Source: Branchiostoma lanceolatum (taxonomy: Eukaryota; Chordata; Leptocardii; Amphioxiformes; Branchiostomatidae). From it: a stretch of 64,000 nucleotides of DNA. This document shows, one piece after another, positions 42,522 to 53,791 of this stretch. The notes beneath the pieces were generated by a model that made no database searches, was not told the DNA's origin, and saw nothing but the letters and a program-made list of their open reading frames with translations. A program made the translations under genes and the position numbers. Numbering within the stretch: position 1 is the stretch's first letter; each line of letters begins with the position of its first letter. The stretch spans positions 16,285,424 to 16,349,423 of the forward strand of contig NC_089732.1 of assembly GCF_035083965.1 (NCBI RefSeq), given 5' to 3'.

Positions 42522-43694
42522 CAGGGCTCTAGCCAGCCTGAAATTTTATCCCGTAAGCCCTAAAATTTTGTACAAACCTAACATATCGAGCGCCGAAGGC
42601 GCGAGGCGTCGCGCCGTAGGCGCGACAATTCTAGGGGGGTCCGGGGGTATTCCCCCCCGGGAAATTTTTTAATCTAGACCCTCTGAAACGCTATCTCCAG
42701 CATTTTGAGGGGCAAGTTTGGGTGAAAAATTAATTGGGCCTTCGTTGTATACAATCGGCAAATAAATGAAATTTAGCACCACAAAACTTTCTTATTTATT
42801 TGACAAATATACACGTGAATTCAAGTCGGCAGAAATAAAACATTTTCAACACCGGTCGACGCGTCGTACCGGTCCCGTTTGCGCCCTGTACTAAATATAG
42901 TAGGAAATGAGACACCCTACATTGGATAGAACGCCCTAAAAGACGTTCAATATTTTCCTTCCGTGTTTTCCATGGTCGATTTCTCCGGTAACTTCCACTT
43001 GATTTGATCAAAATTCGTCGATTCAAGCCCCATCTTCGCACCAAATATCAATTTCTGATAAAACCTCGCGGATTCGCGCCTCTCGTGAACCGCGAGACTT
43101 GTATGTCATTGGTCGATTTTCCGTGACGCGGCGTGAACGAACGCTGTTATTGGTAGATGATATCTGATTCTGAGGTCTAAAACTATCAACACCAGTTTTC
43201 GCGGGAAGAGTGCGTGTAACTCGGCGTAAAACTTTAACAATGTTTACCAAAAAAATACGGAAAGCCTGGTAACTACCGGAGTATTTTTTGTGTGGCTATA
43301 ACTAGCGGTGAACCGGGGAAAACAGCCGAAAAAACGTCAGCCCGATGCGACCGGCCAGAATTGTAGTGGGGCACTAGTAGTGGGGAGGGGGGCACACGAT
43401 GCTGATTTTCTCTCGGCCCACGAACCCCTGGCAACCTCCGCGCCTCCGTTTGTCTGCTATAAAGCCACCTTGAGGTTGTCACCTGCCGCCGGCGGAAGAT
43501 AGAAATGGCCTGAATCGACCTCCATTTAAACTTCCGCTTCTTTTCTGGAGATCTTTGAAAAAGTTCAAGCCCTGTCTATATCTTTTCTCCCGATTTTTTT
43601 CCGTCAAGGTTTACGGATTGGTCTTGAATTTTTTCCGTAACACGCAGCAAAGTTCCGTAAATTTACGGCAAAACTGGCGCTGGCTAGAGCCCTG
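42522..43694. mobile_element. Non-autonomous hAT transposon
   Basis: Terminal inverted repeats CAGGGCTCTAGCCAG and CTGGCTAGAGCCCTG. It is flanked by a perfect 8-bp direct repeat GTTCAGAG (42514-42521 and 43695-43702). CAGGG ends with an 8-bp target duplication are hallmarks of hAT elements. It is 1,173 bp long with no transposase. The perfect duplication suggests a recent insertion. The inner sequence is GC-rich and unlike the surroundings. Confidence 0.93.
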
Positions 43695-43797
43695 GTTCAG
43701 AGTCAATCTGGACAATCGGCCGGCTACACTCACAAAAACAGACTTTTGCTACATTAGATGCACACGTGTCAATGCTCAATCGCAAGCATCGCAATAC

Positions 43798-43941
43798 CTA
43801 TTCCTGGTATATCACCATACCTATACCAGGAGAATAGATATTGCCAGACGGCTCTGACTCTGTGGATGCACTATTGGAAGGCTGGAGGTTGTTTCTCTTC
43901 ACATAATGTTCCAGGAACGCGAGGGTTGCCAGAGCTCCTAG
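43798..43941 (-). CDS. Patatin-like gene terminal exon
   Basis: Minus strand. The acceptor tcagcaag keeps phase and gives LGALATLAFLEHYVKRNNLQ then a Ser/Glu-rich tail ending VIYQE-stop. The nearby acceptor tttcag would give a shorter, unrelated end. The stop lies 104 bp from the hAT insertion. Confidence 0.72.
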   Translation of the reverse strand, partial: LGALATLAFLEHYVKRNNLQPSNSASTESEPSGNIYSPGIGMVIYQE

Positions 43942-46900
43942 CTTGCTGAAATTTAACAAAACAAACAGAATATGATTTAGCTAACTAAAGGTAATCATCT
44001 AAAAACCATTGAAAAGCGTAGTAGTAGATTAACAGATCGAAAACATTTATATAAGTACTAAACATACCCTCATGAGGAAGGTCTGGTCCTCCGGCTCCAG
44101 GTTTAAGTCCAAGGTGCATAGTCCATAGTCCACGTCAATGGCAATACATCTGCCCACGTCCTCTTTCTGGAAAAGAAGTAAAGAGCTGAGACGACGCCAA
44201 GACAAGGCGCTCCGTTTATGCCAAGGTCCGAGCTTTGCAGGAACCTATTGTACGGCACCACTGAGTACACCTGTTCAACCTTTCTACATTTTGGATTGCT
44301 TAAAAACAACCCTTGATACTTAATCTGCTTCAATTTTTGTGTCATCTGCAAAACTAGCAGACTTTCACATATCAGTTTTTATGACAAGACATCCACATCC
44401 ACATCTCTAAGCTGCCTTTGTAATACATTTGGACTTTGCAACACAATCTTATATACATACATAATAGTTTTGTTCATGTATTTCCTTGGCAACGTTTGTC
44501 CTTCTTCAATTTCTTTAAGCCGCCAATCCTCTCTTAAATTCTGGATCAATCGTGATTTTTAGATGTAGAGATGTTTACATGGAAAAACATAATGGATTAA
44601 ACCCTATGCACATATGCATATGGCGTTTCTATGATTAGCTGAGGAACAACCTCCATCATCTCACTCCTTAACGGCAACCAGTTATTGTAGACATTTTTCA
44701 TTGTTTCGGCTGTCACCTAAGGGAGCATTATACACCAAGATCTCTTAATGAAGTGTTAAATCATGGTTTTATATCATTTGTATCATAGCTCGTATTCAAA
44801 TAGGAAGGGTATTTTCTTAAATAGTGTGAGAAGAAATACCAGAAAAAAGTGCTCTTGGGAGGAATTGTCTAATGTGTAAATGTTACAAAGTCGAACAATA
44901 ATAGTGTAGAGATTGTTGTTACGGGCATCATTGTCAACATATATATATAATATGTAAACTTACCGGTCCACCTGCGAACTTTGCAAACAAGATGTCGAAC
45001 ACCACTTCGTGGGATTCGGCTTCGTCAACAAATTCCGTAAGCTCCCTTATCGGAAATTTCTAAAAGAAAAAAATGGAAGCAGTGATGGGTTTCATTAGAA
45101 CGATAAAGCGTTTCAGATACTATTATTGTCTCATATAAATATACATATTCGAAATAGTTACTAGAAGCTTACGTATAGAAAAATTGGTAAAACAGTTAAA
45201 TTGAACTAGTTACATATTTTACAATGTACGTCAATGCTTACTTCCTTGAAGCATTCAAACATGTCTTCCCTATTTCGTGGCGCCCTCAGAACCTCATTCA
45301 GCCTTTGCTTCTTTGCATCATAATCTGTTAGCATGGCCTCAATATCGTCACTGATTCGGATGCTTCTGATCTCCTCATTCATTTCCTCATTTTGTTGGCG
45401 CCACCTGGAAAAAATATTGTCACAATTCATCTTTCTGAAAACTTCAAAAGGTGTTTTAAACTTTTAAGACTAGCTAAACCTTAACGTGAGGCACCTCTTG
45501 ACTTACATGACTTCCTTGGCTTCGAAAAATCATATAAATTATTAAAAATATTTATCAGTTTGACGGCCACCAAAATTCAAACGACTACGATGACTTGCGC
45601 TATTTTTATGGCAACATTTCATTCCAAAATAATAGTTGGATGGTACGTACTTTGCCAACTCTGTCCCTGGCATTTCGTTTTTGAACTGGACTTTATCTTC
45701 CTTTTTCAAGACTTCAAGTCGGTTGCTGAAGACGTGTTGATAAGCCTTTGTATCCGTCTTCGATTACTGGTGAGCCAAATCGAAAACAAAATGCAATCAT
45801 GAAGACAAGTTGTTGGCTTTTAGAATAGAATCTTAACTAATGTTAATTCAGTTTACTGATAAATGCTCACATTAAGTGCCAAGCAAGTTCGTTTGAACAC
45901 TTTTATGAAAATCACAATGTGTGGGCTGTGAATGTACAAAATGCTGAATTACCACCATTAATCCAAGAGTCTTTTGCAGTTGCTGATTTCTCTGTTGTTC
46001 AGAAACATTTGCAGTCTGGAAACGTGCCTCGATGCTCTGCTGGAAGAAGTAGCTGCTTTTTTTCACATCGTCGATCTTCTCCCAAACGCCTCTGGAAGCT
46101 ATCCTGGTCGTCCATGGCGAGCCACCATCCTAAATGAAAGAACATCTGGGTAAACAGATTTCAAACCACATCCACAGTTCTTCATATTATCAAGTTAATC
46201 GCCAATGATTGCGATGTCACTTTTAAAACATTCAGTCAATGAAACAAAGAGAGATATCAAAATGAAAGACAAAAGCGACAATTTGAATTGAAAATTAGCT
46301 GAGCTCTTGTTATACATATATCTCCACCTGATCAAATTTCAAACAAATATTGCTGCATAAATGGCATGAGTCTAGCTGTAAGTAAATCATGCCATTTATG
46401 ATGGATCTGAATGAGCAATAATGAGCCTGTATAAAGGTTGGTAGCGGCAACCATTGTGGACCTTACCGTCATAGCAGTAGATAGGGAAGTTGGCACACAC
46501 GCCACCATCTATGTACAGGTCTGAGTCATTTTCATACTTAAAAGGAATGAACATTACTGGAAAATAATAAACAAAAGATTTACGATCTCATACCATTGAA
46601 AAATTATATTTAACAATTTCAGTGACATATTGTAAATGTTTCGCATTTGTTATGCAAATAAAATCCTAATTTGCATTAATTATATACGTTCATCTCTACC
46701 CAAAGACTTGATAAGCGATGTTGGTCAAATAAGTGTCTTATCTCAGCAAATAAGGCTACTGTAGCTTTTCCTCATAAATTATGTAAATGAGGCCCTGATG
46801 TGCATAATGATTTAGGTCTGATACCCTTCACCTTTACTTGACTTCCAAATACCACAATAATGAAATTTTTCATCATTTTGATAGTCATTTCAAGTATGCA

Positions 46901-47481
46901 AATGACCTCTTGAATTGCATGATTGCATAAAATTAATTTGTAAATTATCAGTTTAACTATCTCCATCCCCGAAATCATGATCCATTAGGCACTTCTTGTT
47001 GTTCTCTTTCGAAGAGACCTGCACCATTTACCATTTGCCATAAGACGTACCTAACCCAAGAAATAAAAGCTGGAAAATTTATAACGTAAAACGTATTACA
47101 TCATAATTTCCGAATGATTTTTTTACTGTTAATCCAGCCAAATCACCAAACCAGATAGTCTGTCTAATGTTATACATGACATATACATATATACGTAGAT
47201 ATATACATACATAAACATATATGATAGCTTATTGTTCAGACAGTATGGTTTCATGGCCCTGTCATTCATTCAAGCTATCTGTCATTGATGAAATTGCCAC
47301 TAGTAAAGTTTCAAATATCAATATACAGCACCAAGAGCGTTTAACCTGGCAATGACATGGAGTGTCGCACAGCGTGGGGAATAGTGCAGAGAGGCGCTGT
47401 CTTTGCATGGCAGTACATCTCGATATCGTACCTCAAATTGTAGGTGACTATACACATCTCTTTGCCGAAGGCGTTCCGGTG
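43798..47481 (-). CDS. Patatin-like phospholipase, C-terminal part (gene span)
   Basis: Eight minus-strand exons, listed separately, encode the second half of a patatin-like acyl hydrolase and a coiled-coil-rich C-terminus. The best evidence is AVRHSMSLP joining in phase to VMFIPFKYENDSDLYIDGG, where DGG carries the Asp of the Ser-Asp dyad, followed by VCANFPIYCYDG. The G-G-G-x-R/K-G oxyanion region and the GxSxG serine exons should lie upstream (above 47481), but none was found, so the gene may be truncated or the exons may lie far away. A 1-nt discrepancy occurs at about 46080. Stop codon TAG at 43798-43800. It converges with the chitin synthase gene. Confidence 0.8.
44068..44166 (-). CDS. 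Patatin-like gene exon
   Basis: Minus-strand acceptor cttttccag, donor ATGAGG|gtatgt, phase 0-0, 33 codons: KEDVGRCIAIDVDYGLCTLD then LNLEPEDQTFLMR. It resembles the 'i.i...gv.tldF.ls.ed...l' strand seen near the end of some patatin-like proteins. Confidence 0.85.
44964..45059 (-). CDS. Patatin-like gene exon
   Basis: Minus-strand acceptor tttcttttag, donor GGACCG|gtaagt, phase 0-0, 32 codons: KFPIRELTEFVDEAESHEVV then FDILFAKFAGGP. Confidence 0.83.
45242..45404 (-). CDS. Patatin-like gene exon (coiled coil)
   Basis: Minus-strand acceptor ttttttccag, donor AAGGAA|gtaagc, phase 2 in and 0 out. It encodes WRQQNEEMNEEIRSIRISDD, then DYDAKKQRLNEVLRAPRNRE and MFECFKE, a highly charged helix likely to form a coiled coil. 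Confidence 0.82.
45651..45757 (-). CDS. Patatin-like gene exon (charged helix)
   Basis: Minus-strand acceptor taatcgaag, donor TTGGCAAA|gtacgt, phase 0 in and 2 out. It encodes DTKAYQHVFSNRLEVLKKED and KVQFKNEMPGTELAK. The acceptor is weak; the stronger caccag ten bases upstream would put a TAA in frame. Confidence 0.65.
45956..46129 (-). CDS. Patatin-like gene exon with possible frameshift
   Basis: Minus-strand acceptor ttcatttag. In the phase set by the previous exon it reads WWLAMDDQDSFQRRL and then runs to a stop. From about 46082 a shifted frame reads EKIDDVKKSSYFFQQSIEA and RFQTANVSEQQRNQQLQ to a possible donor ATG|gtggta. The exon length is one base more than the phases require. A weaker donor (GGTAAG|gtcc) in the previous exon would avoid the shift, at the cost of the WWLAMDDQDSF start. 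Confidence 0.65.
46467..46556 (-). CDS. Patatin-like gene exon (DGG catalytic Asp)
   Basis: Minus-strand acceptor tattttccag, donor TATGACG|gtaagg, phase 1-1. It reads VMFIPFKYENDSDLYIDGG then VCANFPIYCYDG. DGG plus the following N.Pi is the patatin dyad motif. Confidence 0.92.
47346..47481 (-). CDS. Patatin-like gene exon (AVRHSMSLP)
   Basis: Minus-strand acceptor attgcatgcag, donor TTGCCAG|gttaaa, phase 0 in and 1 out. It reads HRNAFGKEMCIVTYNLRYD, then CHAKTAPLCTIP and HAVRHSMSLP. This is the patatin 'tP...i..AvRaSmsiP' block. Confidence 0.87.
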
Positions 47482-49400
47482 CTGCATGCAATTGGTGAAA
47501 GCAATATGGAACAAATTGCTAAGTGAACAAAGTCATAATTGACACAACCCAAATAATCCATGCAGCTACCCCGGCACATGGAGGTTAATACTCAATAATA
47601 TAAATATCCTTTTCCGAAATCTCCGTAATATGCAACCTATATTTGTACATAGGGCATTATGATAAGAATTATTACTTTGAACAAGGAAAATGTTTTTTCC
47701 AAGACACTGCCCAGTGAGACCTAACTAACTCAATTCAACGCGATAAATTATGAACAAGAAAATATCTTGATGCTATAAATAACTTTGACATTCGTAAAGC
47801 GATAACTCAGCAGTCATACGTGGAAAATAGAGACGGGCAGATATTGTAGCCCCTGACCAAAGCTTTGCCAATTTTGTCCAATGGAAATTGCCTGAAGATG
47901 AACTTTACTTTGTTATGGAATGCTCTTGATATGATGTTTTACGTAATAAGTTATTCACATTTCTCAAAACAAGTACAAGTTTTGATAGTCTCGATGCTAC
48001 AGACTGTTATTAGTACATAATTTACATGTAACAATCCCCACAATGCCAAAATAGGTAAAATTCTTTACGACTGCTTTATCATTAGAAAAAAACGAAACTA
48101 ATGATTAACCCCGCCCGCTCGATTATAACATTATATAAAAACGTATGCTAGCCCTTATTGTATTGTATTAGTAGTTACGATGTTAACTGTTAAGTTTTCT
48201 TCTATACCCCTTCTTTAATGTTTAAGAATTTGTGCCATGCTTTGTACCATGTACAAATATTGTCGTGCAATTAACTTCTTCTTCTATAAAGTTCTTCCAC
48301 AATCCTTTAAAACTATCCAGACTGGGTTTTTTTGGGATATCTGAGATATTCGCCCCCCCCCCCCGATAACTTCTGAACGGTATGATGTATCCTTCCCAGA
48401 CTTGTAGGGAGTGATGTTCATGTAAAGTTACTAGAATTAATAGACTTTTTGTGACGTTATGACGTAATATGACGTAATTATGACGTCATTGATGTGATTT
48501 TACTGCCTACATAAGGAATCCCCGTAATATCTAAAGGTATTAAACAAAATAGTACGTATTGTTTATTCTAAGGTATACCAAGACATATTACGTAAATCCT
48601 TACTACGTTTACGTCAAAATGACGCCATAAGATGGCGTCACGTGTTGTTAGCGACCCCTTGGAATCCGCCATCTTGGCCATTTTGAAATTTTCAAAAATA
48701 CTTTTTTTCCACTTATGACCCCAAAAAACACTACAAATAGACTAGAAACGTTAATCTAAATGTTTCTGGTAAAGAAAATGCCACGTAGTGACGATTTTGA
48801 AGGCGAAAAAGCCTGTTCAAACAAGTGCAAAATTCCCAATAATTCCTTAGCAGTAGATGGAGTTCTGCCAAAGGTTATGACTTTCTCGCATACAATGTAT
48901 GTATGCACGATTTTTTTTTTTTGTATTGCATGTCAAGTTAACTGCCTCATGACGTAACACACCAGGTCTGTATTGAAGAGTACAAGCTGCATATCCGGAC
49001 TGATTTCTTTTATTCACTCATACTGGGATAGACCCCTACTTATTTCTATTTTAGATAAGTGTTGTGGGTGCTTAAACGTACTAGAGCTGTGGCTCTCCTC
49101 CAACATTTGCATATCAATGTGATCCAAGATGGATGCCATGTGATTTTCCCCTGCATTTTCAGTCTTCTATCTACTGAAAATTCCTATATTCCTTTGCAAT
49201 CCGCTCCCGAAATTAGCCCGGAATGAAGTATATATCCATACTTTCTGTGAAACCTTTTCGTGAAATTTGCTACTTTTTCGCTCCAAAACGAATTTTTACT
49301 TTCTGAAGGGGTAGCAAGTATCCATCTTGGTCTGTGTAATTTGTACGCTCATTTTTTGTAACCTTAGAGAGACTTCGAATTCTTCAAATGTGAAGCATAA
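47482..49400. other. No gene recognised; MITE remnant
   Basis: AT-rich. The only structure seen is the piggyBac-like remnant (48310-48830) and a SINE-body fragment at 49020-49110. No patatin upstream exon was found here. Confidence 0.5.
48310..48830. mobile_element. Diverged relative of the piggyBac-like MITE
   Basis: The left end 'aaaactatccagactggg', a C-run, then 'gacgttatgacgtaatatgacgtaatta' and 'ccgccatcttgg' follow the order of 11364-12289. The right end is not recognisable. Confidence 0.7.
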
Positions 49401-49899
49401 GTAAGTATATTGGTAATCATGCTGTTGTTTCAGTGTTGTATAGGTAGTGTAAGGGGCGCTGCCACATTCGGCATCCCCAGGGCAGTATTTGCTGTTGTAC
49501 TGCTCCTGGCTGTACTCCCGCGACCTGTTGTTGTACCGAAATGGAACAAGATCGATAGCAAAGTAAGTGCTGAAACAGGTGACTGGACGTTATTGGATTC
49601 AACAAACATTAGAAAGATCAACTATGGACAAAATGGGCTGAAGCTTGTTGCGCCATCACCCTCCCGAAGTGGTAGGACCCAACGAACTCTAAACACACTC
49701 TCCTGCCTGGCTCTACTGCTATCCGGTGACATCTAAACCAACCCAGGACCCAGGGCCTAGAGACCCTCTTGTGGACACTGCCTCCGAGATGTAGGTAACG
49801 GCACTAATACTAGTTATGTATCATGTAATACCTGCAGCGTCACTGTCGATGATAATGCACCTTCTCATAAAAAGTCTCACATAATCTCTGATTCACCTG

Positions 49900-52800
49900 T
49901 TAAATCCCACTGTAAAGGGCTATTATTTGCTCATCAAAACATTAGGAGTCTTTTGAAAAAGAAACCACAAGTAGAAGTGTTCTTAGAAAATAGAAATGCT
50001 GATATTCTTGATGTAACTGAGACAATGTTAGACGAAGCGGTTACTGACAATCTCCTGTCAATCAACTCGTACAATGTACTGAGACATGACCGTGGTTCAA
50101 TGCATGGAGGGGGTGATGCGTTGTATATTTCAAGTAAGATCGCTTTTAAATCCCGCCCGGATGTTTCAGTCCCGGGCCTTGAGGCCATATGGGCAGAATT
50201 TAAGCCACCCTCCCGCAAGAGTAGTATGTAGCATTTATCGCCCTCCATCCGATGACCACACATTTTTCAACAAATTTGAGGAATGCATGGACAAGGTATG
50301 TGACGAGCACAAGGAAGTCATAATTATGGGGATCTAAACTGTGATTCTTTGTCTACTGACAACTCATCGGCAAACTTAGATTTTCCTGTATGATGTATCA
50401 ACTTGAAAGCATCATAACCACACCGACTAGAATAACACAAAACACTAGCACCTCCATAGACGTAATCCTGACAAATGAGAAGTCACACCTGCATAACCAT
50501 GGCACATATGAAGGTGGTTTCAGCGACCACGCAATGACTTTCGCATTTCACACTGCGAAAAGCCCCCGAACACAGCCAAATATTACTTACAAGAGGAACT
50601 ACAAAAATTTTAGTGAAGAAAAGTATCTTCATGACTTAGCACAAATACCGTGGGACGTAATAGAGAACTTTACAACCATTGATGAGCAGCTTGAGACATG
50701 GGGAAACCCTGCTCGTAGGTGTAGCCAACATACATGCTCCCACCAAGAAGCTCAAGGTCAGAGGTACGCCGGCCCCATGGCTTACCGACGACTTGAGACA
50801 GCTTATTTCGCTCAGGGATCAATTGTACAAAGAGGCTAAGAAATCAGGTAACCCGAGGGAAATGCTAGAATACAAGTGCATAAAGAGCAAGGTAAACTAC
50901 CTGTGTTGTGAAGCCAAAAAAGAGCATGCATCTCAGTCAGTTATACAAGGGTCTGAAGAGGGACAGTCTGGAATGTGGAAAGCAATCAGCAACTTACTTC
51001 CAAGTAAAACACCAAATACCATCAATTGTATTCAGCATGAAGATCAGAACATTACTGACAAGTTGGGAATAGCGGAATACTTGAATAAGTTTTTCCATAA
51101 AGTCATAGATGACTTGTACAAGTCAATCTCAAATACTGTTCCCCACTTTAGCCCTTTTCAGTTTGTCAACAACGCTGACAGGATTTTCTCTTTTACTCCC
51201 GTCACTGAGGAGTCTGTCATAAATCTACTGTCCAGCCTCAAAGCTAATAAAGCAACTGGACTAGATACCATCGACAATAGGCTCTTAAAAATGGTGCACG
51301 TATTCTCGGTCCCACTCTCACCAAACTGTTCAACTCTTCACTGAGAACCGGAGAGTTTCCACAAAAATAGAAACAATCCAAAATCACGCCGATACACAAA
51401 AAGGGGGACAAAACAAATCCGAATAACTACCGGGGGTATCAAAGATTCTTGAGAGAGTAGTTCACAACCAACTGGACACATACTTGAGCCATCACGGACT
51501 GCTAACATCCTGTCAGTCTGGATTCAGAAAACTACACTCATGTGAGACAGCGTTACACTCTGTGGTGGAAGACTGGACTCAATCCATAGAAAAGAAAGAG
51601 CTAACTGGTGTAGTTTGTGATCTGTCAAGAGCGTTTGACACGCTAGATCACGATATACTACTGCTAAAACTTAAATGCTATGGCATGGACGACTCATCTT
51701 GTGGCTGGTTTAAGTCTTACTTGACTGGTAGGCAGAAATGCATGGGTGTAAGCTCAGCTTTATCCTCCTCAACTTGTGTCACCTGCGGTGTACCACAGGG
51801 ATCTATTTTAGGTCCACTCCTGTTTATCGTTTACATAAACGATCTACCAAATTGCATCCAGTCGTGCAAAGTTTCCATGTACGCCGATGATACTATTCTA
51901 TATTTTGCGGCGCGAAGCTTTCACACTCTGGAGAAAACACTCCAGAGCGATGCAACCCGGCTTTCCCATTGGTTTGCTGCTAACAAGCTTTCCTTGAACC
52001 CGACAAAGTGCAAAACAATTCTAATAGGTACACATGGAAGGAATGTGGGAAAAATAAAGCTTAATATTGTACTAGACGGGGCCAGGCTTGAACAAGTAAA
52101 CGTTTTTTAAATACATGGGGGTTACCATTGACAACGTACTTAAGTGGAGCTATCACTTTGAACACATTTTCAAGAAACTCGCTCAGGTAATTGGCATTAT
52201 CAAGTATGTTAAGCCATATGTCAGCAGTCAGGCTCTTCGGTTAATGTACACAACGTTATTCATACTCCACATCAACTACTGTAGCACAGTTTGGGACCAG
52301 GGAGGGAAGGGATACCTTGATAAGCTTGAAAAGCTGCAGAAAAGAGCAGGTCGGGTAATTCTTGGATGTGACCGTTACACTCCCACATCAACCCTTTCCA
52401 ACACACTAGGATGGCTCCCAGTAGCTGAAATTCACAAGAAGAGTAAAGCTACACTTCTCTACAAGGCCCTTAATGGTCTGACTCCTCCCTACATCACTGC
52501 AATGTTCACCCAATTATCCCATGTACACACCCGCCCAAGGGCACAAGGCGGCCTTCAGTTGCCAATGACACACTTGGAATACAGAAGACGAGCCTTTTCG
52601 TCCTCGGGGACTGCACTTTGGAACACATTACCACAACATCTCAAAATAAGCCAGATCACTTCCACTTTTTAAACAACTATATGATGTCCACTGCCTCTCT
52701 GCCAAACATTGATTTGCAAATTCCGTTCTAGTCCTTTCTTTTCTGACGTTATTCCATTGTTTTTCTATGTTACATTTTGTTAAATTTATGTTTTATTCAT

Positions 52801-53015
52801 TTTGTTATTTGAAATCAGTTGTAATAAGTTAGTATTTCCAAGCATTTAGTTCAGTTTACTTTGTATTAATATTCAATTACAGTTTGTGTTACTTTTGTTA
52901 TCTTGTGTATCTAAGTTTGAATGTGGGGATTTGCCCCCCCAGGGCACATTGAACGAAAAACGCCATCACAGGCGATATGTTACCCCTGGATAAATAAAAA
53001 TAATCAAACAAACAA
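49900..53015 (+). mobile_element. Broken CR1/L2-like LINE
   Basis: In order: an apurinic-type endonuclease (HQNIRSLLKKKP, DVTETMLD, GGGDALYIS; 49918-50230), a middle region in other frames, and a reverse transcriptase (51400-52110) with VCDLSRAFDTLDH, GVPQGSILGPLLF and YADDT. A C-terminal part (52115-52672, KLQKRAGRVILGCDRY, FSSSGTALWNTLPQ) and a 3' region ending in (ACAA)n follow. At least four frameshifts or stops separate these pieces, so the copy is dead. The open stretch at 49410-49736 may be its 5' part. Confidence 0.9.
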
Positions 53016-53019
53016 ACAA

Positions 53020-53150
53020 GAAGCTGGTGTGTTATGCCAGTTATACCAGCTATACAGATATAGAAGCTGGTGTGTTATGCCAGTTATACCAGCTATACAG
53101 ATATAGAAGCTGGTGTGTTATGCCAGGTATACCAGCTGATGTGTTATGCT
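53020..53150. repeat. 43-bp tandem repeat, three copies
   Basis: 'aagctggtgtgttatgcca' recurs at 53021, 53064 and 53107, directly after the LINE tail. Confidence 0.85.
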
Positions 53151-53436
53151 GAAGGTCTGTTTTGCCGGCTATACAAATACAGATATTATACTTGCCAACA
53201 ATCCTTACATAATGTGATTTTACTCTTTGTTATCCAGCCATACACACTTTCACTGTGTCAGTCATGTAAATGTACTCTTCATTTAATTAATGATAGGGAC
53301 ATTTCTCAAGGCCCTACAATATAACATTTGATATGTATGTAGACAACAACAGTTCATGCTGTGATTTTGGCCTTATTCCAAAAAAATTGAGTTCCCAGTC
53401 TAGTTGTATTGACAGAGCGATGTATTTTGTCCCCAG

Positions 53437-53729
53437 GTCTAATGAACTCCTCTTCATAAACCCACAAAGAGAACAGTACATCAGCTGCAGGTACAAGCCT
53501 GAACACCTTCCTCACTCCTCAGCCATGACAGTCACAAGTGATAATGATGTCTACATTTTGAGTTGTGAGCCAGAGCATTATGGTCGGAGGTCCATATTCA
53601 AGTACAACCATGCAGAGAACGTGTGGAAACATGCTGGTATGTCCTCAGTATCTACTTTGCTGGGAGATGATTTCATTCGCGAAAGTGAGCTCCTTGTTGA
53701 AGTTGAGCGTATTTATGTTGAGCCCATAG
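53437..53729 (+). CDS. Kelch-type exon, partial gene
   Basis: Acceptor ttttgtccccag, phase 2 in; probable donor CCATAG|gtatgg. It encodes SNELLFINPQREQYISCRY, SSAMTVTSDNDVYILSCEPE and RSIFKYNHAENVWKHAGMSS, the '..LF.......Y.P......a.t...d.Y.......y....N.W' rhythm of kelch repeats in KLHL-type proteins. No BTB or BACK exons were found upstream in the window, so it is a fragment or its other exons are distant. Confidence 0.6.
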
Positions 53730-53746
53730 GTATGGGCTCAACATAT
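53715..53746. repeat. Short perfect hairpin
   Basis: 'tatgttgagcccata' and 'tatgggctcaacata' are separated by two bases, at the apparent 3' boundary of the kelch exon. Confidence 0.85.
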
Positions 53747-53758
53747 TGTATTTGTCTG

Positions 53759-53791
53759 GTTCTTCTTCTTCTCCTCCTCCTCCTCCTCCTG
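53759..53791. repeat. (CTT/CTC)n simple repeat
   Basis: Run of CTT and CTC triplets just after the kelch exon. The Leu-rich ORF over it is not considered real. Confidence 0.85.

Noticed and set aside
49410..49736. Hydrophobic ORF upstream of the LINE
   Set aside because: It has no independent support as a gene and probably belongs to the 5' part of the broken LINE.
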